Part shown: positions 7,536 through 12,779 of the stretch, in pieces
Layout: each line of letters starts with the position of its first letter
How positions within the stretch are numbered: the first letter of the stretch is position 1
Notes under the pieces: model-generated
Databases searched by the model: none
Told to the model about the DNA's origin: nothing
Seen by the model: the letters and a program-made list of their open reading frames with translations, nothing else
Position numbers and translations under genes: made by a program
Assembly (NCBI GenBank): GCA_934667865.1
Contig: CAKUMR010000013.1
Coordinates: 1-12,779 of the forward strand
Source of the DNA: an uncultured Oscillospiraceae bacterium
GTDB taxonomy: Bacteria; Bacillota_A; Clostridia; Oscillospirales; Oscillospiraceae
Direction: 5' to 3'
DNA: 12,779 nucleotides

Positions 7536-8459
7536 ATGTCGATTGATTTTTTGCAGGAGAGAATCCGGAAGCTGAAGAACCCGACCATGGTCGGGCTGGA
7601 CCCCTATCTGCCTATTTTGCCGAAGCACATCGTGCAGGAGGCCTTTGACCGCGACGGGCAGACGCTTGCGGGCGCGGCGGCGGCGTATTACCGCTTCTGC
7701 ACGGAGCTGCTCGATGCATTGAAGGACATCGTCCCGGCGGTCAAGATCCAGAGCGCCTGCTTTGAGGCGCTGGGCGCGGACGGCATCGCGCAGATGCAGC
7801 GCATTTCCGCCTATGCCAAGGACCTCGGTTATTATGTGCTGATCGACTCCATGCGCGGCGATGTGGGAAATATTGCCGAAATTCATGCGCAGGCGATGTT
7901 CGGCACGGTGCCGGTGGGCGAAACGGCGCATCAGATCTACCGCTGTGACGCGCTCACGGTCAACGGCTACCTCGGCAGCGACGGCGTGAAGCCCTATCTG
8001 CCGTATTGCAAAAACGACGGCAAGAACATCTTCCTGCTGCTCAAAACCTCCAACAAGTCCTCCCGCGAGGTGCAGGATCTGCTCTCCGGCGACCGCGTGA
8101 TCTACACCGCCATGGCCGATCTTGCCATGCGCTGGAGCACGAATCTGTTCGGCAAAAACGGCTATTCGGAGATCGGCGCGGTGGTCGGCGCGACCTATCC
8201 GCAGACCATGCAGCTCCTGCGCGAAAAGTATGACCGCCTGTTCTTCCTTGTACCGGGCTACGGCGTGCAGGGCGGTACGGCGAAAAATGTGCAGTTTGCC
8301 TTCGACCGCTTCGGTCACGGTGCGATCGTCGCGGCCTCGCGGAGCATCATCTGCGCGTGGCAGAGGATCGGCAGCGACGGCAGCGACTATACCGCCTGCG
8401 CGGTCGAGGCGGCGCGAAAAATGAAAAATGATATCGGGAAATATGTGGTGATTTTATGA
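7536..8459 (+). CDS. pyrF: Type 2 orotidine 5'-phosphate decarboxylase-like protein with substituted catalytic Lys
   Basis: TIM-barrel protein of the longer OMP decarboxylase subfamily (307 residues), normally the last step of UMP synthesis. The ATG at 7536 is chosen from AGGGAGG eight bases upstream; the in-frame start at 7449 lies above the promoter. Retained motifs: MVGLDPYLP (18-26), AVKIQSACFE (68-77, first active-site Lys70), TVNGYLGSDGVKPY (141-154), LLKTSN (168-173), GAVVGATYP (214-222), phosphate loop LVPGYGVQGGTAKN (238-251) and AASRSIICAW (266-275). The key motif, normally Asp-x-Lys-Arg-Gly-Asp, reads D104-S-M106-R-G-D109, so the proton-donating lysine is methionine, and TVNP has become TVNG. 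Either catalysis has changed, activity is lost, or the protein is a paralogue. It is the first gene of a two-gene operon; its stop overlaps the next start. Family assignment is secure, activity is not. Confidence 0.9.
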   Translation: MSIDFLQERIRKLKNPTMVGLDPYLPILPKHIVQEAFDRDGQTLAGAAAAYYRFCTELLDALKDIVPAVKIQSACFEALGADGIAQMQRISAYAKDLGYYVLIDSMRGDVGNIAEIHAQAMFGTVPVGETAHQIYRCDALTVNGYLGSDGVKPYLPYCKNDGKNIFLLLKTSNKSSREVQDLLSGDRVIYTAMADLAMRWSTNLFGKNGYSEIGAVVGATYPQTMQLLREKYDRLFFLVPGYGVQGGTAKNVQFAFDRFGHGAIVAASRSIICAWQRIGSDGSDYTACAVEAARKMKNDIGKYVVIL

Positions 8460-9469
8460 CAACGCTTTATCTCATCCGCCATGCAGAGGCGGAGGGAAAT
8501 ATCTTCCGGCGCGTGCATGGATGGTACGATTCCTCTGTCACGCCCAACGGCCTGCGCCAGATCGCAGCGCTGCAAAAACGCTTTGAAACGGTGCCGGTCG
8601 ACGCGGTCTACGCCAGCGACCTCATCCGCACCTGCACCACTGCGGGCGCGGTCTGGAAGCCGAAGAGACTGACGCTGCACACAGAGCCGCGCTTCCGCGA
8701 GGTACATATGGGCGTCTGGGAGGACGCGCCCTTCGGACAGGTCATGCGCGAGCAGCCGGAGGTTTACCGGAAATTTGCCAAGATGCCGCAGGAGTGGGCG
8801 GTCGAAGGCTCCGAACGCTATGAGGAATTCACGGGGCGCTTTTTGCAAGCGCTGGACGAGATTGCCCTGCGGCACGACGGGCAGAGCGTCGCAATCTTTT
8901 CGCACGGCATGATTTTACAGAATGCTCTGGGACGTCTGTTTTTTGATGGTGATACGAACAAACTAGGCCACAGCGAGAATACCGCCGTGTCTACCCTGTA
9001 TTATGAAAACGGCGCTTACCGGCTGGAATCGCTCTTTGATGCGTCCCATCTGCCCAAGGAGATCTCAACCGTCGGCCGCCAAAGCTGGTGGCGGCGGGAG
9101 GATCACCGCGATATGAATTTCTGGTATCGCCCGGCACAGGCGGAGGATGCCGCGCTTCTGGACACGCTGGGCATTGCGCCGGAGGAGCGGACGGTGGTCG
9201 CCTGCCTGGAGGACGAGGCGGCGGGCGCCATTTCCCTGCGGCAGCCGGATGAAAAAACGGGCGCGATCGCGGGACTTGCCCTGCTGCCGGCTTACCGCGG
9301 ACAGGGGCTTGCGGCGCAGCTTCTGGGCTATGCGGTCAGTGCCTTCCGCAAGGACGGCCTGACCGGGCTGACGCTCCTCCGGGAGCCTGAAGGGGAGTCG
9401 GCACACTTCTTCGAGCGGTTTTCTCTGCAAACGAATGCCAACGTGTCGCTGGTTCCGAGAATCCGATAA
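8456..9469 (+). CDS. Histidine phosphatase-GNAT acetyltransferase fusion protein
   Basis: Two-domain protein of 337 residues. The N-terminal part (1-200) is a histidine phosphatase (phosphoglycerate mutase-like fold): LIRHAEAEGN (6-15) with phospho-acceptor His9 and Arg8, YASDLIRTCTT (52-62) with Arg58, REVHMGVWED (81-90) with acid Glu82, and FSHGMI (148-153) with second catalytic His150. The C-terminal part (about 223-337) is a GNAT N-acyltransferase: FWYRPAQAEDAALL opens the domain, and acetyl-CoA motif A is LALLPAYRGQGLAAQLL (274-290). The start ATG overlaps the pyrF-like stop (ATGA at 8456-8459), so the genes are coupled. Substrates are unknown for both domains. The joining segment at 200-222 is Arg/Trp-rich. 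The frame runs through uninterrupted, so the fusion is not an assembly artefact visible here. A strong stem-loop ends the operon. Confidence 0.9.
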   Translation: MTTLYLIRHAEAEGNIFRRVHGWYDSSVTPNGLRQIAALQKRFETVPVDAVYASDLIRTCTTAGAVWKPKRLTLHTEPRFREVHMGVWEDAPFGQVMREQPEVYRKFAKMPQEWAVEGSERYEEFTGRFLQALDEIALRHDGQSVAIFSHGMILQNALGRLFFDGDTNKLGHSENTAVSTLYYENGAYRLESLFDASHLPKEISTVGRQSWWRREDHRDMNFWYRPAQAEDAALLDTLGIAPEERTVVACLEDEAAGAISLRQPDEKTGAIAGLALLPAYRGQGLAAQLLGYAVSAFRKDGLTGLTLLREPEGESAHFFERFSLQTNANVSLVPRIR

Positions 9470-9483
9470 GGAAATACTAAACA

Positions 9484-9527
9484 GACACACCAATCAAAAG
9501 TCCAAAAGGACTTTTGATTGGTGTGTC
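9484..9527 (+). terminator. Perfect 20-bp stem-loop ending the pyrF-like operon
   Basis: Arms 9484-9503 and 9508-9527 are perfectly complementary around an AAAA loop, 14 bases after the fusion-gene stop. The inner part is AAAAGTCC-AAAA-GGACTTTT, so a T-run lies within the right arm on each strand and could act as the U-tract of an inner 8-bp terminator hairpin. There is no long T-run after the full stem. Its core is shared with the stem-loop at 4343-4372. Confidence 0.7.
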
Positions 9528-9554
9528 ATAGCTTTTCCCCCTCGTGCATAACCT
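9525..9554 (+). promoter_or_regulatory. Candidate sigma-E promoter of spoIVA
   Basis: GTCATAGC (9525-9532), 14 bases, CATAACCT (9547-9554) resembles the sporulation sigma-E pattern (a -35 with ATA, a -10 beginning CATA). spoIVA is sigma-E dependent in Bacillus subtilis. The -35 overlaps the end of the preceding stem-loop. A small inverted repeat, CTCGTG/CACGAG (9541-9546 and 9559-9564), flanks the -10. The match is partial, so this is a candidate only. Confidence 0.45.
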
Positions 9555-9584
9555 GTACCACGAGATTGTGGGGGAGGCTATTGT

Positions 9585-11057
9585 ATGAGTAATATCTATG
9601 CCGACATTGCCAGACGGACGGGCGGCGACATTTATATCGGCGTGGTCGGCCCGGTGCGCACGGGCAAATCAACACTGATCAAGCGCGTGATGGAGGAGCT
9701 GGTCATTCCGAACATCGACGACCTCTACCAGCGTGAGCGCGCGAAGGATGAGCTGCCGCAGAGCGGCTCCGGCAGGACGATCATGACGGCGGAGCCGAAG
9801 TTCGTGCCGGAGGAGGCGGTGGAGATCAGCCCGGACGGGACGGCAAAGCTCTCCGTGCGCCTGATCGACTCCGTTGGGTACATGGTGCGCGGCGCCATCG
9901 GCGCGACCGAGGACGGCCAGCCGCGCATGGTCACGACGCCGTGGTACGACCACGAGATCCCCATGACCGAGGCGGCCGAGCTGGGCACGAAGAAGGTCAT
10001 GGAGGATCACAGCACGATCGGAATTGTCGTTACGACGGACGGCAGCATCACGGACATCCCGCGCGCGGATTATATCGAGGCCGAGGAGCGTGCCATCCGC
10101 GATATGCAGGCGACGGGGAAGCCCTTCGTGGTGGTGATCAACTCCGCCGCGCCGAAGGGGGCCGAGGCGCAGGCGCTGCGCGATTATATTGAAGAGACCT
10201 ACGGCGTGAGCGCCATGGCCGCCGACTGCCAGTCCATGCACGAGGCGGAGGTGAAGGAGCTGCTGACCGGGCTTCTCTACGCCTTCCCGATGCGCGAAAT
10301 GCGCGTGTTCCTGCCCGCATGGGTGCAGGCGCTGGAGTGTGACAGCCCGCTGAAGACCGCGCTGTACGAGGCGATGCGCACGAATGCGGCGCAGATCTCC
10401 CGTCTGGCGGAAACGGAGGCGGCCGTCCGGCGCATCTGCGAGCTGGAGCAGGTCTGCGGCTACCGCATCGACTCCATTGATCTGGGGCGGGGCATCGTCA
10501 ACTGCGAGCTGGAGTTCAGCGAGGGGCTGTTCTACCAGATTCTGGGCGAGCGCACCGGCTTTGAGATCGAAAACGACGGCCAGCTTCTCAGCCTTCTGAC
10601 CGCGCTGGCGGAGATGAAGAAGCAGTATGACAAAATTTCCGCCGCGCTGGAGGAGGTCCGCGCCACGGGCTACGGCATCGTCATGCCGACGGCGGAGGAA
10701 ATGCACATGGAGGTACCGGAGATTGTCCGCAAGGGCAGCGCTTACGGCGTCAAGCTGCGTGCGAGCGCGCCGTCCATCCACATGATGCGTGCCGACATCA
10801 AGACGGAGATCAGCCCCATGGTGGGCGACGAGCAGCAGTCCGAGGAGCTGGTCAAGTACCTGCTGGGCGAATACGAGGGCAACACGGAGAAGCTCTGGGA
10901 GAGCAACATTTTCGGGAAATCCGTGTTCGAGCTGGTCAATGAGGGACTGAGCGCGAAGCTCAAACGGATGCCGGAGGATGCGCGTTACAAGCTCAAGGAC
11001 GCGCTGACGAAGATCATCAACGAGGGCGCGAACGGCCTGATCTGCCTCCTGCTGTAA
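9585..11057 (+). CDS. spoIVA: Stage IV sporulation protein A (spore coat basement ATPase)
   Basis: SpoIVA is made in the mother cell, binds the forespore outer membrane, hydrolyses ATP and polymerises into the platform on which the coat is assembled. The 490 residues match the family length (492 in B. subtilis) with near end-to-end similarity. ATPase motifs: Walker A GPVRTGKST (22-30) with Lys28; sensor region TIMTAEPKF (65-73); Walker B-like VRLIDSVGY (91-99) with Asp95; then TPWYDHEIP, EHSTIGIVVTTDGSITDIPR and the conserved C-terminal KLKDALTKIINEGANGLICLLL-type tail, which helps membrane anchoring. In B. subtilis the sensor reads MTTEPKF; here the second Thr is Ala. The start is set by GGGGGAGG (9570-9576), eight bases before the ATG. 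The gene is monocistronic, probably under sigma-E. Its presence shows the host is, or descends from, an endospore former. Confidence 0.97.
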   Translation: MSNIYADIARRTGGDIYIGVVGPVRTGKSTLIKRVMEELVIPNIDDLYQRERAKDELPQSGSGRTIMTAEPKFVPEEAVEISPDGTAKLSVRLIDSVGYMVRGAIGATEDGQPRMVTTPWYDHEIPMTEAAELGTKKVMEDHSTIGIVVTTDGSITDIPRADYIEAEERAIRDMQATGKPFVVVINSAAPKGAEAQALRDYIEETYGVSAMAADCQSMHEAEVKELLTGLLYAFPMREMRVFLPAWVQALECDSPLKTALYEAMRTNAAQISRLAETEAAVRRICELEQVCGYRIDSIDLGRGIVNCELEFSEGLFYQILGERTGFEIENDGQLLSLLTALAEMKKQYDKISAALEEVRATGYGIVMPTAEEMHMEVPEIVRKGSAYGVKLRASAPSIHMMRADIKTEISPMVGDEQQSEELVKYLLGEYEGNTEKLWESNIFGKSVFELVNEGLSAKLKRMPEDARYKLKDALTKIINEGANGLICLLL

Positions 11058-11067
11058 AATAACGACC

Positions 11068-11103
11068 GTCCCGCGCCGCAGGCAGATCTGCCCGGCGCGG
11101 GAC
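11068..11103 (+). terminator. GC-rich stem-loop after spoIVA
   Basis: GTCCCGCGCC (11068-11077) pairs with GGCGCGGGAC (11094-11103). The loop itself contains a 12-base palindrome, GGCAGATCTGCC (11081-11092), which could extend the structure. It begins 10 bases after the spoIVA stop, where a terminator is expected, but no T-run follows. It is therefore a weak or Rho-assisted terminator, or a 3'-end protector. Confidence 0.5.
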
Positions 11104-11122
11104 TGCGCCACTGCCCGTAAAG

Positions 11123-11184
11123 CCTTGCGCCGCAAGGACTCTACTGTCAGTAGAGTCGGATTCCCACAGACGTAGAGGGGAATC
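11123..11184. repeat. Three adjacent inverted repeats in the spoIVA-degV gap
   Basis: Back to back are CCTTGC/GCAAGG (11123-11128, 11132-11137), GACTCTACTG/CAGTAGAGTC (11137-11146, 11148-11157) and GATTCCC/GGGAATC (11159-11165, 11178-11184). None is followed directly by a T-run. With the stem at 11068-11103 they fill most of the 233-base gap, in which I see no gene. They could be a structured RNA, a dispersed palindromic repeat, or remnants; the type is unknown. Confidence 0.6.
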
Positions 11185-11197
11185 TCCGGGAAGTGGC

Positions 11198-11225
11198 GTG
11201 ACTTTTTGCGGAAAACACATATGAT
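11198..11225 (+). promoter_or_regulatory. Candidate promoter of degV
   Basis: GTGACT (11198-11203; four of six -35 matches), a 16-base spacer, then TATGAT (11220-11225; five of six -10 matches). The expected start near 11232 would place a 7-bp stem-loop (GCTCTGC/GCAGAGC, 11236-11254) at the 5' end of the mRNA. Moderate match only. Confidence 0.45.
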
Positions 11226-11290
11226 AAACACATCGGCTCTGCTATAGGCAGAGCTGCTTCCGTAAACAGAGAAAAAATGGAGAATGTCCT

Positions 11291-12178
11291 ATGAGCTTCA
11301 AAATACTTACCGATACTTCCAGCAACCTTCCTTTGCACCTCCTCGAAGCGGCAGACGTGTCGCAGGTGCCATTTTCCTATTATCCGAAGGATGATCCAAG
11401 CCGCCTGATGCACTGCATGGACATCGATAATTTTGACGGAAAAGCGTATTACGGCGAAATCCGCGAGGGCACGCTCTACAACACCTCGCAGATTGCTCCC
11501 CAGACCTATTATGATGCGATCGCGCCCTATGCCGAGCAGGGAATAGACGTGCTTTATATCGGGATGTCCTCCGGTATCAGCGGCTCCTATCATTCCTCCG
11601 AGATCGCAAAGGGGATGCTGGAGGAGGCCTATCCCGGCCGGAAGTTCTACATGCTCGATACAAAGGCTGCCTCGTTGGGCGAGGGAATTCCCGTTCTGCG
11701 CGCGATTGAGCTGCGCCGGCAGGGCAAGAGCATCGACGAGTGCTACGAAGCGATTACAGAGCTGAGCAAGCGCGTCTATCAGGTATTCACGGTAGATGAT
11801 CTCAGGCATTTGCAGCGCACCGGCCGTCTTTCCAATGCGGCGCGGATTCTCGGTACACTCTTGAACATCAAGCCCATCCTCAAGGGCAACGAGCTTGGCC
11901 AGATCGTGAACATCGAGAAGGTACGCGGCAGCGCACGTGCGCTCAAGGCGCTGGCGGAGAAGTACAACACGCTGGTTCGCAACCCGGAGGAGCAGGTCGT
12001 CGGCATTGCCCATGCGGATAATCCGGAGGGAGCGGCGCAGCTTGCCGCTATGCTGCGCGAGAGCAAGCCGCCGAAGGAGATCCTGACCGTGTGCTATGAG
12101 CCGGTGACCGGTGCGCATGTCGGTCCGGGCACGGTGGCACTGTTCTTCCTCGGCGACAGCGACGTTCGCGCCAATTGA
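11291..12178 (+). CDS. DegV-family fatty-acid-binding protein
   Basis: Cytosolic DegV/FakB-type protein (295 residues, normal length) that binds a single fatty acid. In firmicutes such proteins can present it to the kinase FakA to make acyl-phosphate for phospholipid synthesis. Signatures: KILTDTSSNLP (4-14), TSQIAP (65-70), GMSSGISGSYHSS (91-103), DTKAASLGEG (123-132), the long conserved block FTVDDLRHLQRTGRLSNAAR (166-185) continuing ILGTLLNIKPIL, and GAHVGPGTVALFF (274-286), whose His and Gly-Pro-Gly contact the carboxylate in known structures. The start is ATG 11291 with GGAGA seven bases upstream. It appears monocistronic and ends at a strong terminator. No fakA is in the window, and clostridial genomes usually have several degV paralogues, so the specific lipid and partner are unknown. 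Confidence 0.95.
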   Translation: MSFKILTDTSSNLPLHLLEAADVSQVPFSYYPKDDPSRLMHCMDIDNFDGKAYYGEIREGTLYNTSQIAPQTYYDAIAPYAEQGIDVLYIGMSSGISGSYHSSEIAKGMLEEAYPGRKFYMLDTKAASLGEGIPVLRAIELRRQGKSIDECYEAITELSKRVYQVFTVDDLRHLQRTGRLSNAARILGTLLNIKPILKGNELGQIVNIEKVRGSARALKALAEKYNTLVRNPEEQVVGIAHADNPEGAAQLAAMLRESKPPKEILTVCYEPVTGAHVGPGTVALFFLGDSDVRAN

Positions 12179-12183
12179 ATCAA

Positions 12184-12229
12184 AAGCATCGCCCTGTTTC
12201 ACATTGTGAAACAGGGCGATGCTTGTTTT
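12184..12229. terminator. Bidirectional terminator between degV and the M3 peptidase gene
   Basis: Perfect 19-bp arms at 12184-12202 and 12206-12224 with an ATT loop. On the + strand GTTTT follows; on the minus strand the arm runs into TTTTGATTCAATT. It lies six bases past the degV stop and four bases past the peptidase stop, so it terminates both convergent transcripts. Confidence 0.92.
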
Positions 12230-12779
12230 ACTTCTGTTTTTCCACCAGACGCAGGAATTCGTCGATGTCCTTGGCAATGGAGGCAAGGCTGCTTTCCCAG
12301 AATGTGCGGTCGGTCAGGTCGATGCCGGCGATGGCTGCGGCCTCCTCGGCGCTCATGACCGTCGTGGCGTGCAGCAGCGCCTTGTACTTCGGCACGAAGG
12401 CCGCGCCCTCCTCGCGGTATTTGGCGTACAGGCCGCGGGCGAACAGACCGCCGAAGGCATAGGGGAAGTTGTAGAAGCTCAGCGAGCCGGAATAGTAGTG
12501 GCTCTTGCACAGCCACATATAAGGATGCAGCACGCTGTGATCCAGACCGTCGCCATAGGCCTTCTTCTGCGCCTCGAGCATCAGCTCGCACAGACGGTCA
12601 GCGGGCAGGAATTCCTCCTCGCGGTGCTCAAACACCGCCGTTTCAAACAGATAGCGGCTGTAGATGTCGCAGATGATCTGGCAGGCGTCCATGAGCTGGG
12701 ATTCCAGGATCGCCAGACGTTCACCGTCGGTCTGCGCGGCGGCGTAGGCGGCGTTGTTGACGATGTTTTCGTTGAAGGT
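12228..12779 (-). CDS. M3-family oligoendopeptidase, C-terminal part (cut by window edge)
   Basis: The frame is open to the right edge; 183 residues plus stop are visible. From the edge it reads TFNENIVNNAAY, the segment after the zinc site of M3 (PepF-like) peptidases, where a conserved Phe-Asn-Glu lies. Further on are the family's substrate-side motif HPYMWLCKSHYYSG, SLSFYNFPYAFGGLFARGLY (about 100-130 of the fragment), and a helical C-terminus ending VEKQK. The HExxH zinc motif should lie just outside the window. These cytosolic metallopeptidases degrade short peptides. The ATG at 12692 is internal (MDACQIICD), not the start. The gene is convergent with degV and shares its terminator. The family call is good; the exact subfamily within M3B is not settled from a fragment. 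Confidence 0.85.
   Translation of the reverse strand, partial: TFNENIVNNAAYAAAQTDGERLAILESQLMDACQIICDIYSRYLFETAVFEHREEEFLPADRLCELMLEAQKKAYGDGLDHSVLHPYMWLCKSHYYSGSLSFYNFPYAFGGLFARGLYAKYREEGAAFVPKYKALLHATTVMSAEEAAAIAGIDLTDRTFWESSLASIAKDIDEFLRLVEKQK

Noticed and set aside
11017..11220. 67-codon minus-strand frame in the spoIVA-degV gap
   Set aside because: Overlaps the spoIVA 3' end and the palindromes, no ribosome site, and no recognisable protein features.
9669..11231. 520-codon open frame on the minus strand across spoIVA
   Set aside because: Antisense shadow of spoIVA, rich in Arg, His and Leu as expected from complementing GC-rich codons; its start lies in the hairpin-rich gap without a ribosome site.
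11277..11294. Five-codon leader ORF (MENVL) overlapping the degV start
   Set aside because: No ribosome site precedes its ATG, and the GGAG it contains serves as the degV ribosome site; too short to support from sequence alone.
1..12779. CRISPR array, prophage, transposase or tRNA/rRNA genes
   Set aside because: No regularly spaced direct repeats, cloverleaf, rRNA-like stretch or transposase/integrase motif was seen on either strand.

Overview
The window looks like a chromosome segment from a GC-rich, spore-forming, anaerobic member of the Clostridia, most likely Oscillospiraceae/Ruminococcaceae. The evidence is a Clostridium-type EtfAB pair, SpoIVA (found only in endospore formers), a CIRCE-controlled clpB, DegV, an M3 oligoendopeptidase, and strong AGGAGG ribosome sites. 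The family-level placement is inference. No rRNA, tRNA, insertion sequence, phage gene or CRISPR array is visible.

Layout. (1) Positions 1-4303, + strand: the last two genes of an electron-transfer operon (etfB, which lacks only its first codon, then etfA with an ATGA overlap); then, from its own extended -10 promoter, a creatininase-superfamily hydrolase and an FGGY sugar kinase. This is probably the edge of an accessory carbohydrate or sugar-acid cluster that extends to the left. (2) 4304-7160: a convergent intergenic region with two stem-loops, then clpB on the minus strand with a textbook sigma-A promoter and a perfect CIRCE operator. (3) 7197-7399: a 55-residue membrane-anchored peptide on the minus strand, too short for ordinary ORF cut-offs. 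(4) 7477-9527: a two-gene + strand operon with a type 2 orotidine-phosphate-decarboxylase-like protein and, with a 4-nt ATGA overlap, a histidine phosphatase fused to a GNAT acetyltransferase; it ends at a perfect 20-bp stem-loop. (5) 9525-11057: spoIVA behind a sigma-E-like promoter. (6) 11058-11290: an intergenic stretch packed with inverted repeats. (7) 11291-12178: degV, ending at a 19-bp bidirectional terminator shared with (8) the C-terminal part of an M3 oligoendopeptidase that enters from the right edge on the minus strand.

Most of the window is core clostridial housekeeping. The observation most worth following up is in the PyrF-like protein: the conserved Asp-x-Lys-x-x-Asp catalytic motif reads Asp-Ser-Met-Arg-Gly-Asp, so the catalytic lysine is replaced by methionine while the phosphate-binding loops are intact. 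Other points of interest are the phosphatase-acetyltransferase fusion coupled to it, the EtfAB/creatininase/kinase neighbourhood, the hairpin cluster between spoIVA and degV, and the unannotated 55-residue peptide.
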